Positions 36,554-45,042 of a stretch of DNA of 64,000 nucleotides are shown here, in pieces. The position numbers and the translations under genes are program-made. The DNA comes from Blastomonas sp. CACIA14H2 (GTDB lineage Bacteria > Pseudomonadota > Alphaproteobacteria > Sphingomonadales > Sphingomonadaceae): contig AYSC01000022.1 in assembly GCA_000503195.1 (NCBI GenBank), positions 1 through 64,000 on the forward strand, given 5' to 3'. The notes below the pieces were generated by a model. The model searched no databases and was not told where the DNA came from. It worked only from the letters and a program-made list of their open reading frames with translations. Position 1 is the stretch's first letter. Every line of letters starts with the position of its first letter.

Positions 36554-37549
36554 ATGTCGATTCCCGATACCCCTCTGATCTCGGTCATGATGAGCGTGTA
36601 CAACGCGGAGCGTTATGTCGCCGAGGCCATCCAGAGCATTCTGGGACAGACCGAGGGGCGGTTCGAGTTCCTGATCGTCAACGATGGCTCGCGCGATGCC
36701 TCGGGATCGATCATCGATCGCTATGCTGCGCAGGACAGCCGTATCCGCGCGATCCACCAGGACAATCGCGGGCTGATCGCCAGCCTCAACCGCATGCTCG
36801 ACGAGGCACGCGCCCCGCTGGTCGCGCGGATGGACAGCGATGACGTGTCGCGGCCCGAACGGTTTGCGGTGCAACTTGCCTTCATGCAGGCGCATCCCGG
36901 AATCGCGGTGCTGGGCACCAATACCGACGAGCTCGACGCCGACGGCGCGTTCTTCCCGTGCAGCGATTTTCATCCCGAGCATCCCGCCGACATCCGCGAA
37001 CGGCTGATGGTCGCGAGTGCGATGTGCCATCCCTCGGTGATGATGCGCCGCGATGTCATCCGCGCGCTGGGCGGCTATCGCGCCGCGTTCCGGCATTGCG
37101 AGGATTATGACCTGTGGCTGCGCGTCAGCGAGAGCCATGACCTGTACAACCTGCCCGACCGGCTGTTCCTCTATCGCCGCTCGCCCGATCAGGTGAGCGA
37201 GAAGCACATCCTCGTCCAGGCAATCGGCGCGGCCTGCGCGCGCTATGCCGCGCAGCAACGCCGCGCGGGACGTGCCGACCCCTTCGAGGGTGCGGCGGCG
37301 CTGCCCTCGCTCGATCAGATCGATGCGCTGCTCGGCAGCTCGGGCGTCGGTGCTCGGATGCGGCTCGAGGTGATCGACAGCATCAAATATTCGCCCGAAG
37401 CGATGAACGGCGGCGGACTGGAGCTGATGCAGGCGCATCTGCGCGAAGGCGGCACCAAGCAGGGCTTCTGGCGCACGGCCGGGCGGATGGTGAAAATGGG
37501 CATGATCCCGCAGGCGCTGACCCTCTCGCTCGATCTGATGCGCTACTGA
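36554..37549 (+). CDS. Glycosyltransferase family 2
   Basis: A 331-residue GT-A transferase. Nucleotide-sugar parts are LISVMMSVYNAERYVAEAIQSILGQT, FLIVNDGSRD and VARMDSDDVS (DxD metal site), then HCEDYDLWLRVSE with the likely catalytic Asp. No membrane helix is seen, so it probably acts at the cytoplasmic face on a lipid-linked glycan. It is on the same strand as the MATE and hydrolase genes, but spacing of 78 and 165 bases leaves the operon unclear. Its role in envelope polysaccharide is inference. Confidence 0.9.
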   Translation: MSIPDTPLISVMMSVYNAERYVAEAIQSILGQTEGRFEFLIVNDGSRDASGSIIDRYAAQDSRIRAIHQDNRGLIASLNRMLDEARAPLVARMDSDDVSRPERFAVQLAFMQAHPGIAVLGTNTDELDADGAFFPCSDFHPEHPADIRERLMVASAMCHPSVMMRRDVIRALGGYRAAFRHCEDYDLWLRVSESHDLYNLPDRLFLYRRSPDQVSEKHILVQAIGAACARYAAQQRRAGRADPFEGAAALPSLDQIDALLGSSGVGARMRLEVIDSIKYSPEAMNGGGLELMQAHLREGGTKQGFWRTAGRMVKMGMIPQALTLSLDLMRY

Positions 37550-37714
37550 TCGCGCCAACCCCTCGACTTTTCAGAACGTTAACATTGCCCGCCGCCGGTG
37601 TCCCTGTGCGAGACATCGCAAATTGGTCGCTGATTTGGTAAGGGTTTTGCGCTATCGCGACGCTGTGACGGCGATCATATCGCTACCCCTGCAGTCAGGA
37701 TACCGCCCCTCCCC

Positions 37715-38824
37715 ATGTCTTCGCGCTTCGCCTTTCTCTTGCGTGCCCAGGGCACGATGGGTCTGCGCGAATGGATAGCGTGGCTGCTGCTGGCGCTGGT
37801 TGTCTCGCTCGGGGCCTCGCAGATCGTGCGCGCCCAGCGCGCGGACGAGGCCGATGGTGCGCCGCGCTACCAGCCGAAAGAGGGCATGGCCTTCGAGCAT
37901 GCCGGCGAGAATTTTCCGGGCTCCGCCTTCTATTATCTCGACGATTCGGGCTCGCTCGCGCTCGCCACTCCCGCGGTGCTGACCAGCAACGAGCTCGGCC
38001 TCGGCGCGGGAAGCGACATGGTGCGCGGCCTCACGCTCGCAGGGTCGCCGCTCGATCACGCCCGCGCGCTGCAATGCCTGACCGCGGCGATCTATTACGA
38101 GGCGGCGATGGAGCCTGATGCCGGGCAGCAGGCGGTGGCGCAGGTGGTGCTCAACCGGGTGATGCATCCCAGCTATCCGAACACCGTGTGCGGCGTGGTC
38201 TATCAGGGTTCGGAGCGCGCGACCGGCTGCCAGTTCACCTTCAGCTGCGACGGCGCGATGGCGCGCGCACCCAGCGCGATCTACTGGGCGCGCGCGCGCC
38301 GCGTCGCCGAACGCGCGCTGGCGGGCTATGTCTATCGACCGGTCGGCACCGCTACGCACTATCACACGACCGAGGTGTCGCCCTATTGGGCGCCCAGCCT
38401 CGACTATATCGGCACCATCGGTGCGCACCGGTTCTACCGCTGGCAGGGCGCGGCGGGGCGCAGCCTCGCCTTCAATGCCCGCTATCTGGGCGGCGAACCC
38501 TTCCCGGGTCCCAAGCCGCGCACCGTCTTCACGGTCGCGACAGGCGTCGATCCGCTCGACCCGCTGGTGCTCGCCAAGGCCTATGAGGCCGCGCGGCTGA
38601 AGGCCGAAGCCGATAATGCGGTGGTGATGGAAGCGCAGCGGCTCGGCCGCGCTGCCCCGGTGGCCGGTGCCGTGCCCTCGGCAAGTCCGGTTCCCGCCTA
38701 TGCACCCGACATCGCGCGGCGTGGCGGCGAGGATGCGCTGCGCGGCAGCAACCTGCCCGACAACAGCCAGATCCGGCCCGAATATCGCAACTCGGGCCAG
38801 TGGATTCGCCAGCCCGGCAGCTGA
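37715..38824 (+). CDS. Cell wall hydrolase, SleB-like (Hydrolase_2)
   Basis: A 369-residue protein with a membrane helix at residues 19-41 (WIAWLLLALVVSLGASQIV), a linker, and a SleB-like lytic domain at about 120-245. The domain carries CLTAAIYYEAAMEPDAGQQAVAQVVLNRV (catalytic Glu in YYEA), the Cys pair VCGVVYQG and CQFTFSCDG, and THYHT. It would cleave peptidoglycan in the periplasm during growth or remodelling. A disordered Ala/Pro-rich tail follows. Sphingomonads carry several such enzymes without sporulating. AGGA lies 13 bases upstream. Confidence 0.88.
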   Translation: MSSRFAFLLRAQGTMGLREWIAWLLLALVVSLGASQIVRAQRADEADGAPRYQPKEGMAFEHAGENFPGSAFYYLDDSGSLALATPAVLTSNELGLGAGSDMVRGLTLAGSPLDHARALQCLTAAIYYEAAMEPDAGQQAVAQVVLNRVMHPSYPNTVCGVVYQGSERATGCQFTFSCDGAMARAPSAIYWARARRVAERALAGYVYRPVGTATHYHTTEVSPYWAPSLDYIGTIGAHRFYRWQGAAGRSLAFNARYLGGEPFPGPKPRTVFTVATGVDPLDPLVLAKAYEAARLKAEADNAVVMEAQRLGRAAPVAGAVPSASPVPAYAPDIARRGGEDALRGSNLPDNSQIRPEYRNSGQWIRQPGS

Positions 38825-39192
38825 TCCCCCCGCCCCGCCCGCGCACCCGACGCCTGCGGCATTAACCATCTTCGGCAACCAGCTTCGCGAAAGCGGGATT
38901 AGCACCTGCTATCCTATCGTCGGCAAGGTGCGGCTTTGCCCGAGGCCTGCGCGTCCCGATTTGGGACACGCCAGCCCGGCGCGCTGCACGCCATTTGTCC
39001 GCAAGAGCCAGGGAGGCGCGAAAAAACCGTCGAATTTTCTGATATTTGGATCTCATCGAGAGCCTGTCGACGACCAAAACCGGATCCGCCGCCACACCAT
39101 AAGACAGTTGGCCGACGAAACCTTCGATCCGGGGCAAATTTGCATTTGGTTAACCGGCTGCAGGGTATGACGGTTTACGAGGAAGTAACCAC
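38825..39192. other. 368-base intergenic region before CHASE2-EAL gene
   Basis: No gene is seen. Near 38865 is TTAACCAT, a CtrA-type half-site, and near 39149 TTAACC again. TCCC/GGGA flank ATTT (38957-38968) as a short palindrome. A partial copy of the palindromic repeat (TTCGCGAAAGCGGGATT) lies at 38884-38900. GAGGAA precedes the downstream ATG. Promoter elements are not clear. Confidence 0.45.
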
Positions 39193-41511
39193 ATGAAGTC
39201 TGTCGCCACTCGTAACAGCAAGAGACCGGCCAGCCCGATGCGCATTCTGCTCATCTGGACGCTCGTGTCCGCCTTGCTGTTCGGGGTGGCCGAATTCGGC
39301 GAGCCGATGGACGACATCTTCCGCATCGCACGCAACAAGATGCGCGAGCATAATGCCAGCGGTCAGGTGCTGGTGGTGGGCATCGATAATCTCTCCCAGC
39401 AGGAACTGGGCGATTGGCCCTGGCCGGCAGAGCGCTATGCCGCGATGATCGAGAAGCTTGGCAAGGCAGGCGCACAAGGCATCTATTTCGATTTTCCGCT
39501 CAACGTTCCGCGCAACGACACGGGCACCGCGTCGCTCATAGATGCGATGGGAGCGCAGCCAGGCAAGGTCCATATCGCGGCCAATTTTGCCCCCGAGACG
39601 GCCGACAAGCAAAGAGCCCAGCTGTTGCCAGCTCCCGAGCTGCGCAATGTGGCGAAGCTGGTCAACACCAATGTCCGAACCAATGGGTTCAACACGGTAT
39701 GGGATGTCCCCTTCTTCAACCGCGTCTCTAACCTGTCGGTCCCCTCGCTGGCTGCAGCAGCGGCACGCCAGAAGGGCGAGCCCGGTGAAACCTTCCCGAT
39801 CGACTACGCCATCCGAATGGACTCCCTGCCCTATCTCAGCGCGGCAGAGGTCCTTCGCTCGCAGGCGGAAGCAGACAGGGTGCGCGGCAAAACCGTAATC
39901 ATCGGGACGAATGCAACCGGGATCGGCAATCGCTATGCCGTGCCTGGCCACGGCCCGTCTGCCAGCGTCTTCGTGTCGGCGATCGCCGCCGAGACTCTTC
40001 TTACCGGCAAACCTACCGTCTATGGCTGGTGGATTCCGTTCGGCATCGCGTTCACGGCTTGCGCGCTGATGCTCAGGGTGTCGAGGCGTCGCATCGTGCT
40101 GGGCATGCTCATCCTGGCTCCGGTTTGCGCCATCGCGCTGCCCCTGGCGCTCGAAAGTCAGGGCTATATCACGTCGATCATGCCCGCGCTGGTTCTGCTG
40201 CTCGGCAGCATGGGCCATCTGGCCTGGTCGCAGCATCGCCAGCGTTTCGACGAGCGCGGCATGGTCAACGAGGTGTCCGGCCAGCCCAATCTCAACGCGC
40301 TGCGCGCTGAAGGCGCTGAAACGCAGGACGGGCTGATCGCGGCACGAATCCACAATTATGCCGAGGCGGCCACCGCCTTGCCCGCTGCGGCGGAAAAGGA
40401 GCTGGTCGAACAGATCATCCTGCGCCTGTCGCTCGGCAATGGCGGCTGCAAGGTCTATCAGGGCGACGAGGGCATCTTCATGTGGCTTGTCCCCGCCGCA
40501 TCGGTCAGCAATGTCGGGGATCAGCTGGCGGGCCTCAGCGCGATCTTCCGCAGTCCCGCCAACGTGTCGGGCCGCCTGATCGATCTGGGAATCGCCTTTG
40601 GCGTCGATGCCGATCCGGGCCGATCGATCCAGAGCCGCATGTCGAGTGCGCTGCTGGCCTGCCAGGAAGCGCAGAATGCCGGCGAGCACTGGCGCGTCTA
40701 TGATCCGACCAAGCTGGAGGCGACCGAATGGCGCGTCACCATGCTGGGCGAGCTCGATGCCGCGATCGACAACGGCGAGGTCTGGGTCGCGTTCCAGCCC
40801 AAGCTCGACCTGCTGTCGGGCGAAATCTGCGGGGCCGAGGCGCTGGTGCGCTGGACGCACCCGGAAAAGGGGCCGATCAATCCCGAAGAGTTCATCACGG
40901 CGGCGGAGCGCCATGACCGCATCGAGAAACTGACCGAGCATGTGCTCAACCGCGCGGTGCAGGTGGCGGCCAGCCTGAACAAGGGTGGGCGCAAGTTCGA
41001 CATGGCGGTGAACCTGTCGCCGCGTCTCATCGGCCACGCAAACCTCAAGCCGATGGTGGTGCAGACGCTGCGCCGTCACGGCCTGGCGGCTGAAAGGCTG
41101 ATCCTGGAGATCACCGAAACCGCGGCCATGTCGAGTGCCGAATCCGCGATGCAGGAGCTGCGCGACCTGCGCAGCATCGGGCTGCAGCTTTCGATCGACG
41201 ATTATGGCACCGGCTTTTCGACGCTCGACTATCTCAAGCGCTGCCCCGCTACCGAGCTCAAGATCGACCGCAGCTTCGTGCGCATGCTGGTGACCAGCCG
41301 ATCGGACCGGATCATGGTCAACTCGACGATCGAACTGGCCCATTCGCTCGGCGAAGAGGTGGTGGCCGAAGGCGTCGAGGACAACGAGACGCTGCAATTG
41401 CTCGGCCAGATGGGCTGCGACAAGGCGCAAGGCTATCTGATCGGTCGCCCCATGCCGTTCGAGGCACTGGTGGATTATCTCGCCGACCATTCGCCCGCCA
41501 AGGCCGCCTGA
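39193..41511 (+). CDS. CHASE2-EAL cyclic-di-GMP phosphodiesterase with degenerate GGDEF-like middle
   Basis: A 772-residue inner-membrane signalling protein. After one helix (17-33) comes a periplasmic CHASE2 domain (about 40-275), then further membrane helices (about 277-340). A middle region (about 355-510) looks like a GGDEF fold, but its signature reads YQGDEGIFMW. The EAL domain (about 520-765) keeps AEALVRW, MAVNLSPR, ILEITETAAM, SIDDYGTG, ELKIDRSF and VAEGVEDNE, so it should be an active phosphodiesterase. GAGGAA stands before the ATG. The 22-codon gene lies 162 bases downstream on the same strand. Confidence 0.92.
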   Translation: MKSVATRNSKRPASPMRILLIWTLVSALLFGVAEFGEPMDDIFRIARNKMREHNASGQVLVVGIDNLSQQELGDWPWPAERYAAMIEKLGKAGAQGIYFDFPLNVPRNDTGTASLIDAMGAQPGKVHIAANFAPETADKQRAQLLPAPELRNVAKLVNTNVRTNGFNTVWDVPFFNRVSNLSVPSLAAAAARQKGEPGETFPIDYAIRMDSLPYLSAAEVLRSQAEADRVRGKTVIIGTNATGIGNRYAVPGHGPSASVFVSAIAAETLLTGKPTVYGWWIPFGIAFTACALMLRVSRRRIVLGMLILAPVCAIALPLALESQGYITSIMPALVLLLGSMGHLAWSQHRQRFDERGMVNEVSGQPNLNALRAEGAETQDGLIAARIHNYAEAATALPAAAEKELVEQIILRLSLGNGGCKVYQGDEGIFMWLVPAASVSNVGDQLAGLSAIFRSPANVSGRLIDLGIAFGVDADPGRSIQSRMSSALLACQEAQNAGEHWRVYDPTKLEATEWRVTMLGELDAAIDNGEVWVAFQPKLDLLSGEICGAEALVRWTHPEKGPINPEEFITAAERHDRIEKLTEHVLNRAVQVAASLNKGGRKFDMAVNLSPRLIGHANLKPMVVQTLRRHGLAAERLILEITETAAMSSAESAMQELRDLRSIGLQLSIDDYGTGFSTLDYLKRCPATELKIDRSFVRMLVTSRSDRIMVNSTIELAHSLGEEVVAEGVEDNETLQLLGQMGCDKAQGYLIGRPMPFEALVDYLADHSPAKAA

Positions 41512-41589
41512 CCCCCAACCCTACCTTTTGCTATCGAAACCTCCGTCCGCCAGCGACCCCGCTGCTGCCTCCGTACGCCATCGCATAGG

Positions 41590-41656
41590 TTAATGGCTTG
41601 TTGACCATTTTACATTCTGTTAGCCTTGTCTTGGACGCGTTTCGTATTTCGCGTCC
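41590..41656 (+). promoter_or_regulatory. Upstream region of 22-codon gene: CtrA-like box and leader hairpin
   Basis: TTAA (41590-41593), 7 bases, TTGACC (41601-41606) approaches the CtrA pattern TTAA-N7-TTAA with one mismatch; TTGACC may also be a -35 element. No clean -10 follows. GGACGCG (41633-41639) and CGCGTCC (41650-41656) form a 7-base stem with a 10-base loop in the likely 5' leader. Confidence 0.4.
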
Positions 41657-41673
41657 GAAATGGAGTGCTAAAA

Positions 41674-41742
41674 ATGGCAAAGCGTACCAAGCAGCCCGTG
41701 CGTGGATTCTGGGACTGGCTCCTGGGCGGCGGCTGGAACTGA
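41674..41742 (+). CDS. Putative 22-residue Trp-rich micropeptide
   Basis: A short reading frame of 22 codons plus stop. The product has a basic head (MAKRTKQPVR) and an aromatic, hydrophobic tail (GFWDWLLGGGWN) with three Trp. GGAG lies 8 bases before the ATG, a structured leader precedes it, and a perfect 11-base GAAA-loop terminator starts 30 bases after the stop, so the unit is an independent transcript of about 170-180 bases. No longer ORF competes on this strand. It could be a membrane-interface peptide or a dual-function small RNA. A trp-type leader is unlikely because no trp gene follows. I do not recognise it. Confidence 0.6.
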   Translation: MAKRTKQPVRGFWDWLLGGGWN

Positions 41743-41772
41743 TTCGAGGTTTTTCAAGAAACTTCAATCAGG

Positions 41773-41806
41773 TGGCCCCGGTCGAAAGACCGGGGCCATT
41801 TTCTTT
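41773..41806 (+). terminator. Rho-independent terminator of the micropeptide transcript
   Basis: TGGCCCCGGTC (41773-41783) pairs perfectly with GACCGGGGCCA (41788-41798) around a GAAA tetraloop, followed by TTTTCTTT (41799-41806). It is directional: the minus strand has no T-run. Confidence 0.9.
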
Positions 41807-41966
41807 GTGCTGCCCTGAGCAGCGCCCGATCGCCGCGAAATGCGGGCGAATTGGGGTACCCGGACGGGCGGTCCGGTCAATCAAGCGGCAATAGTGATTC
41901 GAATTGGTTAACGCGCCCGGGCCGCGTTTGAACAATGACGAGCCAGGAAACAATGTATCCTTGGCG

Positions 41967-43250
41967 TTATTCGCCGGTAAATCGCGGCGCGCGTTTCTCG
42001 AGAATGGCGTCGATCGCCTCGCGATGATCGTCCATCTGCTGCAGAACCCCCTGCCAGATCGCAGCCTGATCGAGATGTTCGGCAAGGCTCACGTCGCGCG
42101 CGTCCTTGATAAGCCGCTTGGTCTTGCGGATCGCGGCGGGCGGGAATTGCGCGACCATGTGCGCCAGTTCCATCGCGCGGGCGATCAGCGTTTCGCCGGG
42201 AACGACCTCCGACACCAGTCCATAACGCTCGGCCTTGCTGGCATCGATGAACTCGCCGGTGAGCATCATCTGGGTCGCCCTGGCATGGCCGATGATGCGC
42301 GGCAGCAGCCAAGCGCCGCCATCGCCCGGGATGATGCCGACGCGCAGGAAGCTTTCGGCAAACACCGCGTCTTCCGCCGCGATCCGGATATCGCACATCG
42401 ACGCGAGGTCGCATCCGGCTCCGATCGCATGGCCCCGAATGGCGGCGATGACGGGAACGGACATCCGCTCCATGGTCAGCGGGATGCGCTGGATCTGCGT
42501 CTTGTACCAGTTCTCGAGCTGCATCGCGCTCATATGCTGCTCGGCGGTGAGCGCCTTGATCTGCTTGATATTGCCGCCCGAACAGAAGCCCGGACCCTCG
42601 CCGGTGAGCACGACGCAGTCGATATCGGGATCGGCATCGGCCGCTTCGAGCGCAGCGACCAGCGCGCCGATCACCTCTTCGGACAAGGCATTGCGCGTTT
42701 CCGGGCGATTGAGCGAGATCGTCGCGATCCGGCCCTCGACCGCATACAGCACCGGCGGCGGCACCTCGCTCATCGTGCGCGCGACCCGGTCGGCATAGGC
42801 CCCGCCGTGGAACAGCAGCGGCGGCTTGCCATCGCTCTCGTAATCGATGACCTCGCCGACCATGATGACGTGATCGCCGCCCTCGTAAAGGTGCCGTGTC
42901 GTGCAGACCAGCCGTGCCGAGCAGCCCTGGATGTTGGGCGGCCCCTCGGCGCCGATATCCAGCCCGGCAAACTTGTCCTCGATCCGCGACGCGAAGCGGT
43001 TGGCCAGTTCGTCCTGATCGCTCGCGAGAATATGCACCGCAAAGGAGCCCGCCTGCTCGAATGCCGCCATCGACCGCGCAGAGCGCGCCAGCGACCAGAG
43101 GATGAGCGGCGGATCGAGCGACACCGAGTTGAAGCTGTTCGCGGTCACCCCGACCGGCGCGCCGTCCGCGTCGCGCGTGGTGACGATGGTGACGCCGGTG
43201 GCGAACTGCCCCAGCGCATTGCGAAAGGTCTTGGGATCGAAATGGGCCAT
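41967..43250 (-). CDS. Fused flavin reductase and crotonase (enoyl-CoA hydratase-like) protein
   Basis: One uninterrupted 427-residue frame joins two normally separate proteins. Residues 1-159 are a flavin reductase of the FMN-binding split-barrel type (FATGVTIVTTRDADGAPVGVTANSFNSVSLDPPL). From Met160 (MSEVPPPVLYAVEGRIATISLNRPE) runs a full crotonase of about 268 residues, with oxyanion parts GFCSGGNI and IRGHAIGAGCDLA. Aligned to classical hydratase, the positions of both catalytic Glu read Phe and Gln, with an Asp in IPGDGG. So hydration is doubtful, and another CoA reaction is possible. No ribosome site stands before Met160. It is single in its region. Confidence 0.85.
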   Translation of the reverse strand: MAHFDPKTFRNALGQFATGVTIVTTRDADGAPVGVTANSFNSVSLDPPLILWSLARSARSMAAFEQAGSFAVHILASDQDELANRFASRIEDKFAGLDIGAEGPPNIQGCSARLVCTTRHLYEGGDHVIMVGEVIDYESDGKPPLLFHGGAYADRVARTMSEVPPPVLYAVEGRIATISLNRPETRNALSEEVIGALVAALEAADADPDIDCVVLTGEGPGFCSGGNIKQIKALTAEQHMSAMQLENWYKTQIQRIPLTMERMSVPVIAAIRGHAIGAGCDLASMCDIRIAAEDAVFAESFLRVGIIPGDGGAWLLPRIIGHARATQMMLTGEFIDASKAERYGLVSEVVPGETLIARAMELAHMVAQFPPAAIRKTKRLIKDARDVSLAEHLDQAAIWQGVLQQMDDHREAIDAILEKRAPRFTGE

Positions 43251-43387
43251 GCCCCTGCCCTAGCCGCACCCGATCGGGGCACGCAACGGCTAATGGCGGG
43301 TCTCCCTGTCGGACAATTTGCTTGGCCCGGTTTCAGGCGGCTTGTACACTGGCCGCCAACACACGGAGCGGCGGGGCAGCAACGGCG

Positions 43388-44542
43388 ATGAGCGGCGAAT
43401 TCGAGATGGCGGGCGCGATTGCCGAGGGCGGCATGTGGGCGCGCGTCGCCGAACCCGGGGCGGGCGAGGCGCATGCCGAGGGTCATGGCAAATGCCTCAA
43501 TTGCGGCACCGTCCTGACCGGGCCGCACTGCCACCAGTGCGGCCAGGCGGCGCATGTCCATCGCTCGATCTCGGCCTTCTGGCACGACATCCTGCATGGC
43601 GTGCTGCATTTCGACGGCAAGTTCTGGAACACGCTGCCGCTGCTCGCCTGGCAGCCGGGGCACCTGACGCGCCGCTACATCCATGGCGAGCGCGCGAAAT
43701 TCATCAGCCCGATGGCGCTGTTCCTGTTCGCGATCTTCCTGATGTTCGCGATCTTCTCCTATGTCGGATCGCCCAATTTCACCGGAGAGAAGCCGGGCTC
43801 GGCCTCGGCCGACGGCGTCAATCTGGTCGACATCAACAACAGCGACTGGCGCGGCACGATGCGCGCCGAACTGGCGAAGCTGGAAGCGAAGATCGCCGAG
43901 CGCGAGGCCGAGCTGAAACAGCTGCCGGCCGATTCCCCTTCCCGCCCCAAGATCGAAGCCCAGATCCGGGATCTCAAATCCGATGCCAACGGGCTGAGCT
44001 TCGCGACCGGGGGCAAGCCGCTTTATACCGAGCTGCTGGCGGAAGACGGTACCCCGCTTCCCGAAAATTTCGAGTTCAACACCGACGTCAACACCGGCTT
44101 CCCCGCGTTCGACGCCTGGATCAACAAGGTCGCAGCCAAGGCCAAGAAGAACCCCGAGCTGCTGCTCTACAAGATGCAGTCAAACGGATACAAGTTCGCC
44201 TGGCTGCTGATTCCGTTATCGATCCCGTTCGTCTGGCTCGCCACCATCGGCAAGCGCGGGCACCATTTCTACGACCATGCGGTGTTCACCACCTATTCGA
44301 TCGCGTTCATGTCGCTGCTGTTCATCGTCGTGACGCTGTCGGTCAAGTTCAACCTGATGCCGGGCCTGGTGATCACCGCCGCGCTGTTCTATGCGCCGTT
44401 CCACATGTACCGCCAGCTGCGCCATGCCTATGGCACATCGCGGATCGGCGGCGTGTTCCGGCTGGCGCTGCTGCTCGGCTGCACCGGCATCGTCGTGCTG
44501 CTGTTCCTGACGATCCTGATCAACCTGGGGCTGATCGGGTAA
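43388..44542 (+). CDS. DUF3667 membrane protein with zinc ribbon
   Basis: A 384-residue protein. A zinc ribbon at about 35-55 (CLNCGTVLTGPHCHQCGQ) is followed by an amphipathic region, a first membrane helix (about 108-128, LFLFAIFLMFAIFSYVG), a coiled segment (160-200, ELAKLEAKIAEREAELKQ) and three or four C-terminal membrane helices. DUF3667 function is unknown; homologues are widespread in sphingomonads and Bacteroidetes. The ATG at 43388 was chosen over the longer frame because the domain begins soon after. Divergent from the fusion gene at 43250. Confidence 0.82.
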   Translation: MSGEFEMAGAIAEGGMWARVAEPGAGEAHAEGHGKCLNCGTVLTGPHCHQCGQAAHVHRSISAFWHDILHGVLHFDGKFWNTLPLLAWQPGHLTRRYIHGERAKFISPMALFLFAIFLMFAIFSYVGSPNFTGEKPGSASADGVNLVDINNSDWRGTMRAELAKLEAKIAEREAELKQLPADSPSRPKIEAQIRDLKSDANGLSFATGGKPLYTELLAEDGTPLPENFEFNTDVNTGFPAFDAWINKVAAKAKKNPELLLYKMQSNGYKFAWLLIPLSIPFVWLATIGKRGHHFYDHAVFTTYSIAFMSLLFIVVTLSVKFNLMPGLVITAALFYAPFHMYRQLRHAYGTSRIGGVFRLALLLGCTGIVVLLFLTILINLGLIG

Positions 44543-44554
44543 TGGTGCCGGCGG

Positions 44555-44959
44555 TCAGCTGCCGAAAAAGCGCCGCTTGATATCCTCGGCCAGCCGCGCC
44601 GGGCGCAGCGTTTCGGCATCGAGGCAGCACCAGCTCGACTTGACCTCGGCCAGCACGTCCTCACCGCGGCGGATGATCGTCTCGTAAAAGGCGCGCGCGC
44701 CGTGCACCTTCTCGAGCATCACCGATGCGATCACCTGGTCGTCGAGAAACGCGGGCTTGCGATAGGTGATCTCGTGCTTGAGCGCGACCCACAGATGCTC
44801 GGCCACCGCCTGCGGCGGCGCGATATTCTGCCAGTGCGCGATGACGGCATCCTGCACCCATTTGAGATAATGGGCATTGTTGACATGCCCCATGAAGTCG
44901 ATTTCGGACGGATCGACGCTGATAGGATGGTCATGGCGGATGGCGGCGGTGTCAGACAT
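44555..44959 (-). CDS. Acyl-CoA thioesterase (4HBT family)
   Basis: A 134-residue hot-dog protein. The hallmark DFMGHVNNAHYLKWVQDAVIAHW is the YbgC/FadM-type active-site motif with the Asp near residue 17. The rest (ALKHEITYRKPAFLDDQVIASVML) is typical. It hydrolyses acyl-CoA in the cytoplasm, perhaps to relieve CoA stress. The ATG at 44959 fits the domain start; the longer frame adds only Arg-rich shadow. It lies downstream of the TonB receptor gene on the same strand, 83 bases after its stop, and convergent with DUF3667. Confidence 0.87.
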   Translation of the reverse strand: MSDTAAIRHDHPISVDPSEIDFMGHVNNAHYLKWVQDAVIAHWQNIAPPQAVAEHLWVALKHEITYRKPAFLDDQVIASVMLEKVHGARAFYETIIRRGEDVLAEVKSSWCCLDAETLRPARLAEDIKRRFFGS

Positions 44960-45042
44960 GCGCGCGAGTGTAGCGATGGCAGGCGCTTTACGGAAGCGGA
45001 AATGCCGGAGGCTGCGACGAGCCCCCGGCATCAGTCGTCTCG

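Noticed and set aside
35069-37558. 829-codon open frame on minus opposite MATE and GT2
   Set aside because: Low-complexity His/Gln/Arg/Asp product spanning two real genes; shadow.
39175-41490. 771-codon open frame on minus opposite CHASE2-EAL
   Set aside because: Shadow; the plus-strand frame has full EAL motifs.
41674-41742. Micropeptide as a tryptophan-operon leader
   Set aside because: The Trp codons are not adjacent, a terminator without an antiterminator partner follows, and no trp gene lies downstream on this strand.
42765-42780. Frameshift or missed stop at the reductase/crotonase junction
   Set aside because: The frame is open with normal codons through the junction, and no ribosome site precedes Met160. 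A sequencing indel cannot be excluded but is not needed.
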